Positions 7,738 to 16,335 of a DNA stretch of 64,000 bases are shown here, piece by piece (within the stretch, counting starts at the first letter, position 1; each line of letters starts with the position of its first letter). This stretch comes from Streptomyces sp. NBC_01549 (GTDB taxonomy: Bacteria > Actinomycetota > Actinomycetes > Streptomycetales > Streptomycetaceae). The notes under the pieces were generated by a model, which saw nothing but the letters and a program-made list of their open reading frames with translations, was not told the origin of the DNA and made no database searches. The position numbers were made by a program, and so were the translations under genes. The DNA lies in contig NZ_JAPEPW010000001.1 in NCBI RefSeq assembly GCF_026339955.1, positions 6,841,001-6,905,000 of the forward strand. Direction: 5' to 3'.

Positions 7738-9714
7738 GTGAATGACGCGGTACTGTCTCATTCCCCTATGCCCGGTCGTTTGTTCGAGGTTTCGGATGAG
7801 AGGCTCGCGGCAGACCTGAAGAAGAGCTCGGGGAACACGCCCGCGCACCATCCCGTCGGGGAACTCCTGGACCGCCACTGGGAAGCGGTCTTCGCCTACG
7901 CGCGCCTGTGCACCAACGGTGTGCGTCCCGCCGGAATGCTCACCACGGCCGCTTTCACCCGGCTGTTCGGGGAATCGCTGCGGCAGACCGGGCCTACGGC
8001 CGCCTGGCGGCCGCAGTTGCTGGTCACCGTACGGCGTATGACCGCCGAATGGCTCGGAGACCAACGGCGGGAGATGCTCCACCCCGAACTGCTGGCCGAT
8101 TCCGACAGCCGCGACCGCGTCATGGCACGGCTTCTGCCGCCCGAGAACAGACGGCAGTTGTCCCGCGCATTCCAGCGGCTTCCCGAGCCCGCCCGCTGTC
8201 TGCTGTGGCACACCGAGGTCGAGGCCGAGCAACTGGCCGTACCCGCCGGGCTGTTGGGCATCAGCGAGGACGGCGCCCTCGTGGAACTGCGGCGGGCCCT
8301 GGAACGCCTGCGCGAGGGCTGCCTGGAGATCCACCACGAGCTGGCCCCCGAGGAGGAGTGCCGCCGCTTCCACCGGATGCTCGACGTGTCCCTGCGCCGC
8401 GGCGGCGTCGGCCTCGACGCCGACCTCAGCAGACACATGGGCCGATGCCGGCACTGCCGTGACACCGCCGACCAGTTGAGCCGGTTCGACGGCGACCTTG
8501 CGCTGCCGCTGGCCGAGGCCCTGCTCGGTTGGGGTGCCGCGGCCTACCTCGACTCCCGTCCCGGCCGCGTCGACGCGATCGTGGAAGTGACGGAGGTCCC
8601 GGACACCGTCCCGGCCGCGCACAGAATCCCTCCCCTCCCCAGCCACCCTCCCCTCCTCCCCGACCACGCCCCCCTTCCGCCGAGCGAGCCCCCGCGCCCC
8701 GCACGGCGCAGCCGCGCTTCCGGCGACTCCCGACCCCCGACACACAGGGCACCCCGGCGCTCCCCGCGCCGCAACAACATCGCGCTGGCCGCGCTGACCG
8801 TGAGCGGAATGATCCTGGTCCCACTGGTCTTGTGGGTCACCCAGAACTCGGACGGCGCGCCGGGCGTGGCCGACGCCACCGGATCCTCGGGCTCGCCCAG
8901 TTCGGGCCCGGCCAAGGCGCCCGGATCGAACCCGTCCTGGATAGGCACCGGCGACACGTCCAAGGGTGGCGTGCGCGGCCGGCTGCGCAACACCGAGACC
9001 GGGTTGTGCATCGGCATCGTAGGCAAGAAGCCCGCGAAGGGAATGGAGACCACGCTCACGTCGTGCTCCTCGGCGGCGAGCCAGGAATGGTCGTACGAGG
9101 ACGACGGGCTGTTGCGCGATCTGGCCGCCCCCGACCTCTGCCTCGACTCCCACCTCGGTTATTCGGTCCAACTGGCGCCCTGTATCGGCGAGTCGCAGCC
9201 GGGCACCAAGTACGTGCGCTACGACTTCACTCTCCAGGGCACGGTGGTGCCCCGCTGGAACCAGGACCTGGCTCTTACCCCGGCCTCCACCAAGGGCGAG
9301 GCGTCCCTGGTCCTCAAGGTCCGCAAGGAGGAGTCCGACCAGCACTGGACGATGGACGCCTCGTCGCCCTCGCTCCAGATGGAGGCGGTCAACTGGGACT
9401 CCGCCGGACAGACGAAGACGTCGTCGGGCCACGCCTCTTCCGAGGCGTCGAAGACACCGTCGCCCAGCGTCCCCAAGTCCTCGCCCCGGCCCTCGGCCGA
9501 ACCGTCGACGCCCGCTCCGGCCCCCTCGGCCTCGTCACCCGCCCACGGCTGCTCCCCGTACTACTACTGTGCGCCACCGAGCGGACAGTACGGCGGATCC
9601 GGTGATGACTACGGATACGGCTACGGCGGCTATGGGGACGGCGGTTACGGGGGATACGGCGGCTACGGCGGCTACGGCGGTTACGGAGACGGCGGCCAGG
9701 GCGGCCACCACTGA
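7738..9714 (+). CDS. Sigma-like / zinc-finger / transmembrane / ricin-lectin fusion protein
   Basis: A 658-residue protein with an unusual domain order. Residues about 20-210 resemble a degenerate sigma-70-like factor (a helical region around LLDRHWEAVFAYARL and a second one around ENRRQLSRAFQRLPEPARCLLWH). At 233-240 is HMGRCRHC, the H-x3-C-x2-C pattern of zinc-containing anti-sigma domains. A Pro-rich linker leads to one transmembrane helix (about 345-368), then an outside ricin-type lectin domain (about 412-540, starting RGRLRNTETGLCIGI and rich in Cys/Trp), a Ser/Pro linker and a Gly/Tyr-repeat tail (about 615-658). It may be a membrane sensor of sugars that signals inside; this is inference. 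GTG start chosen from a strong ribosome-binding site. Confidence 0.8.
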   Translation: MNDAVLSHSPMPGRLFEVSDERLAADLKKSSGNTPAHHPVGELLDRHWEAVFAYARLCTNGVRPAGMLTTAAFTRLFGESLRQTGPTAAWRPQLLVTVRRMTAEWLGDQRREMLHPELLADSDSRDRVMARLLPPENRRQLSRAFQRLPEPARCLLWHTEVEAEQLAVPAGLLGISEDGALVELRRALERLREGCLEIHHELAPEEECRRFHRMLDVSLRRGGVGLDADLSRHMGRCRHCRDTADQLSRFDGDLALPLAEALLGWGAAAYLDSRPGRVDAIVEVTEVPDTVPAAHRIPPLPSHPPLLPDHAPLPPSEPPRPARRSRASGDSRPPTHRAPRRSPRRNNIALAALTVSGMILVPLVLWVTQNSDGAPGVADATGSSGSPSSGPAKAPGSNPSWIGTGDTSKGGVRGRLRNTETGLCIGIVGKKPAKGMETTLTSCSSAASQEWSYEDDGLLRDLAAPDLCLDSHLGYSVQLAPCIGESQPGTKYVRYDFTLQGTVVPRWNQDLALTPASTKGEASLVLKVRKEESDQHWTMDASSPSLQMEAVNWDSAGQTKTSSGHASSEASKTPSPSVPKSSPRPSAEPSTPAPAPSASSPAHGCSPYYYCAPPSGQYGGSGDDYGYGYGGYGDGGYGGYGGYGGYGGYGDGGQGGHH

Positions 9715-9737
9715 CCCGTCCGGGACGGTCACACCGA

Positions 9738-9767
9738 CTGCGGCCAGGCCACCCGTTCCTGGCCGCA
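9738..9767. terminator. Bidirectional hairpin terminator
   Basis: An 11 bp perfect stem, CTGCGGCCAGG at 9738-9748 and CCTGGCCGCAG at 9757/9758-9767/9768, with a 9 base loop, sits between the stops of two convergent genes (lectin sensor ending 9714 and deacetylase-like lipoprotein ending 9808). Confidence 0.75.
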
Positions 9768-9807
9768 GCCGTGTTCCTGGCCGGAGTCGTGTTCGCGGCC
9801 CGAGTCG

Positions 9808-11061
9808 TCAGGAACTCGCCGCGGCCGACGGCGAGGCCGGCGTGCCCAGGAACTCCGCCCAGCCGCCGAGGGGCGACTGCCCGGGGTCGAGGGTGCGCAG
9901 CTTGCGCAGAACGGCCGGGTCCTGGGCCTCCAGCCACTGGACGAGCTGGCGGAAGGAGACCAGGCGCACATCGTCGTGCCCGGCGATCTGCTCGATGGCC
10001 TGTTCGACCGCGTCCATGTATATGCCCCCGTTCCAGCGCTCGAAGTGGTTGCCGATGAAGAAGGGGGCGCGGTTGCTCTCGTAGGCGCGGCGGAAGCCGG
10101 CGAGGTAGCTGTCACGGGCCTGGGTGCGCCAGGCGTCGTACATCGACTTGTCGCCGAGCGGGTTGGCGTTCGACTGGTTGGCCATCAGGTTGTAGTCCAT
10201 CGACAGGACCTGGAAGGAGTGGCCGGGGAAGGGTATGGACTGCAGGGGGAAGTCCCATATCTTGCCGCCCTGGACCTTGCCCGGCCACATCTGCAGGCCG
10301 CCGGAGCTGCTGGCGTCGTACTTCCAGCCGAGGGCGGCGGCGGTCGGCAACAGGTTGGACTGGCCCTCCAGACACGGGGTGCGGCCGCCGATCAGCTCCT
10401 TCTCGTAGTCGAAGGGCAGCGGATCGAGGTCCGTGAAGCCGGTGTTCGTCTTCCACTCGGTGACGAACTTCTTCGCCTGCGCGATCTCGCTGCGCCACTC
10501 GGCGGGGGACCAGCGGCGCACCCCGTCCGCGCCGCAGAAGTGACCGTTGAAGTGGGTGCCGATCTCGTGGCCCTCCAGCCACGCGGCACGGATCTGCTGG
10601 ATCGTGGAGTGGATGTGCCGGTCGGAGAGATAACCGATCGCCGAGGCGCCCACGGGGTGCTGCGGCGGGCTGTAGAGGTGCTTCTTCGACTCGGGCAGGG
10701 TGTAGATGCCGCTGAGGAAGAACGTCATCGACGCACCGTGGTCGGCCGCCACCTTGCGAAAGCGGGAGAACAGCTGGTTGCTGAGCTCGCCCGCGCCGTC
10801 CCAGGAGAAGACCACGAACTGCGGCGGGCGCTCACCCGGCTTCAGCCGCTCGGCTTTCGGCTGCTTGGGCTGGGCCCCGGTGTCGGCGGTGGAGCCGTCG
10901 CCGATCAGCTTGGGCCGGGGGGACTTGTGGCTCGTGTCCCCCTTGGCGTCGCTGCCCACGGACCAGTCGTTCGCCGAGCACGCGGAGAGCGCGCCCAGGC
11001 TGCCCAGCGCGCCCGCCGATGCCGTCGCGGCCAGCAGACGCCTGCGTGAGATACCAGTCAT
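9808..11061 (-). CDS. Polysaccharide-deacetylase-like lipoprotein
   Basis: A 417-residue exported protein. The N-terminus has a twin-arginine-like start (ISRRRLLAATA) and lipobox LSAC (lipidated Cys about residue 28). A Lys/Pro-rich linker is followed by a domain with carbohydrate-esterase-4 features: FSWDGAGE (where the catalytic Asp usually sits), MTFFLSGIY, and GHEIGTHFNGHFCG, which matches the metal-binding H-x3-H region in altered form. Later parts (PLPFDYEKELIGGRTPCLEG, IGNHFERWNGG) are typical of a large actinobacterial group of divergent members. Activity on a polysaccharide N- or O-acetyl group is therefore likely but unproven. ATG chosen at the signal peptide. Confidence 0.85.
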   Translation of the reverse strand: MTGISRRRLLAATASAGALGSLGALSACSANDWSVGSDAKGDTSHKSPRPKLIGDGSTADTGAQPKQPKAERLKPGERPPQFVVFSWDGAGELSNQLFSRFRKVAADHGASMTFFLSGIYTLPESKKHLYSPPQHPVGASAIGYLSDRHIHSTIQQIRAAWLEGHEIGTHFNGHFCGADGVRRWSPAEWRSEIAQAKKFVTEWKTNTGFTDLDPLPFDYEKELIGGRTPCLEGQSNLLPTAAALGWKYDASSSGGLQMWPGKVQGGKIWDFPLQSIPFPGHSFQVLSMDYNLMANQSNANPLGDKSMYDAWRTQARDSYLAGFRRAYESNRAPFFIGNHFERWNGGIYMDAVEQAIEQIAGHDDVRLVSFRQLVQWLEAQDPAVLRKLRTLDPGQSPLGGWAEFLGTPASPSAAASS

Positions 11062-11221
11062 GATGAACCCCCGATGTCCTCGATCCGGCTCCCGCTCGAG
11101 GGCGGGAGTTTCCGTTCCTGTGACGCGCCGCTCTGCGGGGTGCGTCACACGGTGTGATGCGCGGATGTTCGGGAAGGGTCGCCGGAACCGGCACGTGTTG
11201 CTGTTCCGTGACAAACCGTTC

Positions 11222-12892
11222 CTAGACACTGAGCGGGAGTGAGTCCTGTTGCCAGGAGCGCTCCTTCTCGGTGGCCTTGCCCCGAACGGTGTGGGGCAGG
11301 CTGGTCTCCCGCTTTCGCTCCACGGCCGGTGACGCGCATCGTGTGCGTGGTCCGGGTAGGTGGGGGCGGGTTTCCTCACGCCTTCGGGTGTCCGGTCGGG
11401 CCTGGTCGGTCCGATGCCCCTGTACGTCGCTCTGGTGTGCAGGGGGCGGTGCCGTCCTCCCCCAGTGCCTTAAGGGCCTGGGAGGTACCCCCAGCCGGAT
11501 CGGGTGTCCGAGGGCGCGTCGCCCGGTCGCGATGCTCGCGGCATCGTGCCGGGTGGTCTTGCGTCGTGGGGTGGTCAGAGGTTTCTGCCAGTACTGGGCG
11601 CCCCACCGGCTGGTGTAGGCCGGGTCGACCGCGACGATCGCCACGTCCTGCTCGGCGGCCATCGAGATGAGCTGTGCCTTGAGCTTCGCGGTGGGGAAGC
11701 GGGAGAGTGGGCGGCGGAAGCGTTTGTTGCGGCCGTGCTTCTCCCGGCTCTTGCCGTCGGTGAAGTCGAGGTCCTCGACGGCGATGGCCATCGCGCCGCT
11801 GCGACGGGCGAAGTGCAGCAGTCGGGTCAGTGCGTGCCGGAGCTGCGCGTCCCGGTGGTCTACGCCGCCGGTCAGGTCGTAGAAGAAGCGCTGCGGCTCA
11901 CCCACCGGGTTGCCGTGCATGTCGAGGCGCCAGGCCGCCAGGTGGTCGTCATTCATGTCCACCCCGACGACACCCTGGGCGAGAACCCCCTCCAGGGGCA
12001 GCAAGCGGGCGGCGGCGCGCTGCCAGGACGCCGTCACGTATCAGCGGCCACGCGTCACGTCGTAGTGGAGGCGGTAGGCTACCGCCCGGTCAGCTGAGAT
12101 CCGGTCGAGCCACTCCTGGCCCCGGTGCGGGAATGCCACCGTCGCGTCCAGCGCGTACCGGCGGTGGGGTGCGTTGGCCAAGTGCGCCAGCGGGGCCGGG
12201 AGCTTGATCGAGATGTGCCCGGTGTCGGTGATGCGGATGGTCTCGTTACCGAAACGCTTGCCGGACTCCCCGTCGGCGGCCAGGAACATCCGGGCAGCCT
12301 CCCAACGCTCCCGCCACGCTCGCTCATTCAGCCCGGTCTCGCCCAGGTGGTGACGGGTGTTCACCAGGCGCCCGCCACCACGCACCACATGCACCCGGCC
12401 CGCAGCCGAGTCCGCCTCCACCGCCGTCAACCGGTGCTTCAAGGCATGGAGGCGGCGGAACTTAGCATGCCACTCACCCCGCGAGGCATACCCGCGACGC
12501 ACTCCTGCACGTTTGTCGGTTTTGGCGCCCAGAGGGCGGTCCAGCCGGGCCTCGATCTGTGAGATCTGCGTGCGCAGCCAGCCGGTGTGGGCGGCCTGGC
12601 CACGCCGGGCCACCGCCCACTGGTCATGCGTGGCCTTGGTGACACTGCCCGCCCAGCGCGACGACGAGCGTCCGGTCAGTTCCCGCTTGCGCACCGCCCA
12701 CGACGCGGCATCATGCGCCAGGCCCTGCCGGGAACGAACCGCAGGATCGGCCGAGGCCAGCGACCCCAGAAAGCCACCGACCTCACGCAGCACGGCCTCG
12801 TCCTGCTCCGACACCCGCAGCCGGTCCCGGATGGCCACCCCGGCTGGGCCGGGCACCATGAAAGACGCCGCCAACATTCGTACCTCGCCCAC
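11222..12892 (-). pseudogene. TnpB-like (IS605/IS1341-type) transposase-related gene, broken by an in-frame stop
   Basis: Two open frames (12041-12892 and 11222-12037) lie in the same frame, split by one TGA at 12041-12043 and re-opened by a GTG one codon later. Reading through it, the protein of about 556 residues has TnpB-type RuvC parts: the first Asp in GVVGVDMND, the Glu in VEDLDF and the last Asp in RHDAASIATGRRALG. The sequence ...TRGR-stop-YVTASW suggests an ancestral Trp codon (TGG to TGA). The CxxC zinc ribbon of canonical TnpB is missing between YTSRWGAQ and the last Asp. No tnpA partner is visible. Near the 3' end a palindrome adds about 12 residues. If a functional protein is made it would need stop-codon read-through. 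Confidence 0.8.
11456..11494. repeat. Short palindromic repeat inside the TnpB-like gene
   Basis: An imperfect hairpin, CCTCCCCCAGTGCC-TTAA-GGGCCTGGGAGG (11456-11485), is followed by TACCCCCAG. In the minus-strand protein it encodes GVPPRPLRHWG right after the conserved GHPIR segment, where related proteins as I remember them continue with an Arg/Thr/Ala/Pro-rich tail. Dispersed palindromes of this kind occur in streptomycete genomes. Insertion into the gene is inferred, not shown. Confidence 0.5.
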
Positions 12893-13169
12893 CCGCCACC
12901 TCCTTGCGGCCTGGCCATCCCGTTACGGGATTTAACGATCGCCACTTGGAGAGGTCACCCATTCGACCGAAGAACTTCCGTTCCCTTTGTGTGAGGGGCT
13001 TGTGCCCCACAGCACGGCATGACAGTTCCTGCAGGCGGACTGCCCGACCCAGCCCGCACTCATCAACCCTCACCAGCGCTCACCACAATTCGGTACGCCT
13101 GCGACAGTCCCCCACCCTGCCAACTTCGTGATATACGGCGGGCACAGGGGAGAGCGGGGTCCGGTGGAG
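12893..13169. other. Gap upstream of the TnpB-like relic, with hairpin
   Basis: No gene seen. A perfect 5 bp stem with 4 base loop (GGGGC-TTGT-GCCCC, 12995-13008) lies about 100 bp upstream of the TnpB-like start and might belong to an element end. The element boundaries could not be fixed by eye. Confidence 0.35.
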
Positions 13170-13883
13170 TCAGACGCCGTTGCCCGTGCGGACGACGGTC
13201 AGGGACACGGAAGAGGAGTTTCCCGACACGGGTACCGCGCCCCCCTTCCACGCCACCTTCAGCGGGTCCCGCTCGTCGGGCGGGGTGACGACCAGCGTGG
13301 CGGGCGTCGCCGTCTTCGCCCCGCTGATCTCCGGGTTCGAGAACGTCAGGCCCGCCCACGCGCTCTGCCCGGGGGCCAGCGTGACCGTGGTCGGCGTGTC
13401 GGCGGAGCGCTTCGGGTCGGGCCCGAGCTGCTTGCCGGACGTGTCGAGGAACGCCGCTCCGGGGTAGCCGCGCAGGGTGCAGGTGCGGAGGGAGCCGTTG
13501 GTGAGGACGACGGGGAAGTTCTCCTGGCCCGCGCCCGGGTCGTTGACGCCCACCGACACGCGCAGTTCGGAGGTGTGGCACCGGGTGCTCGACGCGCTGT
13601 TTCCGGTGCCTGACGAGGTGGCGGACGACGACTTCGAGGCCGACGACGACGTCGTGGCGGAACCGCTCGGGGCGGCGCTCGTGCCGGAGGAGTCCGCGGT
13701 CGCGTCGCCGGAGGCCGGCTGGGCCGCGCCAGGCAGCTTCTGCGGGGTGCTCGTCGTGCCCTTTTCGGTGCCGCAGGCCGTGAGCAGGCCGAGCAACGCG
13801 ACACCCGCGACCAGCGCTGCCCTGCGGGCGGGGGAGGACGTACGGCGGACGGGAACCGCGTCGCCGGGCCGGAAGGTCGCCAT
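13170..13883 (-). CDS. DUF4232-type lipoprotein
   Basis: A 237-residue exported lipoprotein: positively charged start, hydrophobic segment and lipobox LLTAC (Cys about residue 37), then a long Ser/Ala/Thr linker (about 45-100) typical of cell-wall spanning, and a C-terminal beta-rich domain (about 100-237) starting RCHTSELRVSVG with LRGYPGAAFLD in the middle and Cys pairs likely in disulfides. This matches the DUF4232 family, common in Streptomyces and of unknown function. It is followed on the same strand only by non-coding DNA. Confidence 0.85.
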   Translation of the reverse strand: MATFRPGDAVPVRRTSSPARRAALVAGVALLGLLTACGTEKGTTSTPQKLPGAAQPASGDATADSSGTSAAPSGSATTSSSASKSSSATSSGTGNSASSTRCHTSELRVSVGVNDPGAGQENFPVVLTNGSLRTCTLRGYPGAAFLDTSGKQLGPDPKRSADTPTTVTLAPGQSAWAGLTFSNPEISGAKTATPATLVVTPPDERDPLKVAWKGGAVPVSGNSSSVSLTVVRTGNGV

Positions 13884-14060
13884 GTCAACACTCCTTGGAA
13901 TTCACCGCACGCGCCCTGACTCGGCGTGCGAACGGCGCTCTGTGCTCCGTCACCCGTGTCCGATGCACGGGGACGCGAAATGGTTCGCGGACGGCACGCC
14001 GCATCTCCGCGGAACCCGGAACCCGGAACGGGGACCGCGATCCGGGCCTGCGCGCCTCTC

Positions 14061-14085
14061 GGAGGCTTCTCTCTCGGAAGCCTCC
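14061..14085. terminator. Hairpin with T-tract (plus-strand reading)
   Basis: GGAGGCTTC at 14061-14069 pairs with GAAGCCTCC at 14077-14085 around a 7 base loop, followed by CTTTTG. It lies beyond the kinase stop (14109, minus strand) and before the DUF4232 gene start region, so it can end kinase transcription; the T-run faces the plus direction. Confidence 0.6.
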
Positions 14086-14108
14086 CTTTTGTCAGTATCT
14101 CCTCCAGG

Positions 14109-15494
14109 TCACCCTCTCGCCCGTACGGAGCCGAGCACCCGGTCGGTCGTCGCGGCGCTGCCGGCGGCCTGGCGGATCTGGACGTACAACTGTGGCTGCC
14201 GGTTCCCGCCCGCCTGGACGAGCCCCGCCTCAGTGAGCGAGCCGTGGCTGCCCGGACAGGCGCTCCAGGTCCGGATCAGCCCGTGCCAGCGCGCGCCCGT
14301 GTAGGTGCGGCTGCCCTCGTAGTGGCAGTCGGTGTGGGCGATCGTCCCGACCTTGCCGCGGACGTCGCCCTGTTCGCTCAGGCCGACGAACACCCCGTCC
14401 ACGCCCGAGCCCAGGTCCTGCCACTTCGCCAGGTCGTCCGCGACGACGAGACCGGGTTCGTGCGTGTCCGACAGGCCCACGGTCCGTGGATTCCACCCGG
14501 AGTCCCTCAGTTGGCGACCCCACCCGCCCAGAACCTCGACCGAGAGCTGTCCGGAGGCGTCCGCGACCGTCACGGTCGGGGCGTCGGACCGCCGGGTCAC
14601 GAGGGCGGTGGTCACACCGGCAGCGCCGACCACGACCGCTGCGGCCACGGCCACCAGCACGGTCCGCCGACGGCGCCGGGGCACACGGACCGTCCCCATC
14701 GACACCTGCTCGGCCAGCCGCTCCAGCTCCACGGCCAGGCTCAGCGCCGTGGGCCAGCGCCGCTCTCGGTCGGGCTCCATGGCGCGCAGCAGCGCCCGCT
14801 GGACGTCCGGGGCCAGATCCGTACGGAGCCGCTCGGGTCGTACGACCTGGCCGGGCGGCCCGGGCACCGATCCCGTGACGAGGTGGTATCCGAGGGCGCC
14901 GAGGCTGTACACATCGGCCCGCGCGTCGATCCCCGAGCCGGGCTGGGCCTGCTCGGGCGGGGTGTAGCCCGCGGAACCGGCCGCCATCGTCAGCCCGGAG
15001 GCCTGCGCCAGGCTCTTGGCGAGCCCGAGGTCGGCTATCAGGACCCGGTCGGCGCCGCCGGACGAGGTGCGCAGCAGCACATTGGACGGCTTGATGTCCC
15101 GGTGCACGATCCCGGCCTCGTGCAGGGCGGCCGCGCCCCGCGCCGCGAGAGCCGTCAGGCGCAGCGCCTCGGCGATGGGCAGCGGCCCGGCCTCGATCCG
15201 GTCGGCGAGGGTGCCTCCGTCGGCGTACTCCATGACGAAGTAGGGCCTGCCGTCGGGGAGCTCACCGATGTCGTAGACCTGGACGACCCGGTTCGAGTCG
15301 GCCTTGCGCAGCAGCCGGGCCTCGGAGAGGAATCGTTCCCGGACGTCGAGGTGGTCGACCCAGTTGTCGGACAGCACCTTCAGGGCGACGACGGCCTCGA
15401 GTACCTCGTCATGGGCGAGCCAGACGACGCCGAAGCCACCCGCGCCGAGGCGCCGGTCCAGACGGTAGCGGCCGATCCGCTCGAGGGAGTGCAT
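14109..15494 (-). CDS. Receptor-type Ser/Thr protein kinase
   Basis: A 461-residue Hanks-type kinase. The catalytic domain (about 7-260) has the glycine loop LGAGGFGVVW (residues 17-26), the ATP-binding Lys39 in VALKVL, the catalytic loop HRDIKPSN (131-138) and a metal motif DLG (155-157) in place of DFG. After a cluster of arginines comes one membrane helix (about 275-297) and an external C-terminal domain of about 160 residues with two Cys (AHTDCHYEGS and TWSACPGSHG). No PASTA repeats are present, so the external domain may bind something else. It is divergent from an ECF sigma factor 46 bp away, suggesting shared regulation. Confidence 0.92.
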   Translation of the reverse strand: MHSLERIGRYRLDRRLGAGGFGVVWLAHDEVLEAVVALKVLSDNWVDHLDVRERFLSEARLLRKADSNRVVQVYDIGELPDGRPYFVMEYADGGTLADRIEAGPLPIAEALRLTALAARGAAALHEAGIVHRDIKPSNVLLRTSSGGADRVLIADLGLAKSLAQASGLTMAAGSAGYTPPEQAQPGSGIDARADVYSLGALGYHLVTGSVPGPPGQVVRPERLRTDLAPDVQRALLRAMEPDRERRWPTALSLAVELERLAEQVSMGTVRVPRRRRRTVLVAVAAAVVVGAAGVTTALVTRRSDAPTVTVADASGQLSVEVLGGWGRQLRDSGWNPRTVGLSDTHEPGLVVADDLAKWQDLGSGVDGVFVGLSEQGDVRGKVGTIAHTDCHYEGSRTYTGARWHGLIRTWSACPGSHGSLTEAGLVQAGGNRQPQLYVQIRQAAGSAATTDRVLGSVRARG

Positions 15495-15540
15495 GACACT
15501 ATGATGCCTGGCCTCTGATCGACACCGAGGGGAGCACCCA

Positions 15541-16092
15541 GTGCAGGACGCGGCAGCGACCGAGGAGCTCGCGCTGCGCGCGGCCGCGGGCGATCCGGAA
15601 GCGCTTGACCTGCTGCTCCAGCGGATCCGGCCGGAGGTCGTGCGGCGCTGCGGACGCTTCCTGCCCTGCCGCGAGGACGCCGAGGAGGCGGCACAGGACG
15701 TCCTCCTCCAGGTGGCGCGGAAGATCACCTCCTTTCAGGGGCGCAGCCGGTTCAGCACCTGGCTCTACACGGTCGTCGCCAACTGCGCCCGTCAGAAGTA
15801 CCGCGAGCTGAAGCGGCGGGCCGCCGAGCAGCCGGACGTCATCGACGCCTCGCAGCATGTCGACCCGCGCACCACCAGCGTGATCGCCGGTTCACGCATC
15901 GACCTCCTGGAGGCGCTGGAGCGCCTGGAGCGCGAACATCCGCACCTGGTCGCGCCCTTGGTCTACCGGGACATCTGCCAGCTGGAGTACGCCGATGTCG
16001 CCGAGCGTGTCGGCATTCCGCTCGGCACGCTCAAGTCCCGGCTGCACGAGGCGCGCAGGCAGGTCAGGCCCTGGCTGGTGGACGCGTCCTGA
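15541..16092 (+). CDS. ECF-family RNA polymerase sigma factor
   Basis: A 183-residue sigma-70 family protein. Region 2 covers about residues 15-80 (RFLPCREDAEEAAQDVLLQVARK then FSTWLYTVVANCARQKYREL), and region 4 about 120-178 with a helix-turn-helix (LEYADVAERVGIPLGTLKSRLHEARRQ). The GTG start has a GAGGGGAG ribosome-binding site directly upstream (about 15526-15533). No anti-sigma gene follows, but a receptor kinase starts 46 bp away on the other strand; control by phosphorylation instead of an anti-sigma is possible and is inference only. Confidence 0.9.
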   Translation: MQDAAATEELALRAAAGDPEALDLLLQRIRPEVVRRCGRFLPCREDAEEAAQDVLLQVARKITSFQGRSRFSTWLYTVVANCARQKYRELKRRAAEQPDVIDASQHVDPRTTSVIAGSRIDLLEALERLEREHPHLVAPLVYRDICQLEYADVAERVGIPLGTLKSRLHEARRQVRPWLVDAS

Positions 16093-16335
16093 CGGAGTGT
16101 CCGCCGTCCGCTGCCGTCAACGGCCGCGAAGCGTCGACTGGACTGAATCCGGCGCCGGTTGTAGCGCATGGTAAGAGGTTGATGATAAGTGGCGGCAGGG
16201 TCTCGCGGCGGCCGTGATCTTGTCTGTACTGTCCACCGTTGTGTCGAACGGCAGTCGTTCAACGGCCGTTCTACGCGCGCAGATCGGCGCCCCGCACCGC
16301 ATCTTCCCCCGCCCCCACCCATGGAGGAATGCCGG

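Noticed and set aside
8529..9605. Long plus-strand frame of 358 codons inside the lectin-fusion gene
   Set aside because: Arg/Pro/Gly-rich shadow of the real frame; no ribosome-binding site and no motif.
11222..12037. Second half of the TnpB-like gene as an independent gene with its own GTG
   Set aside because: It begins in the middle of a domain, one codon after an in-frame stop, and needs the first half for a complete fold.
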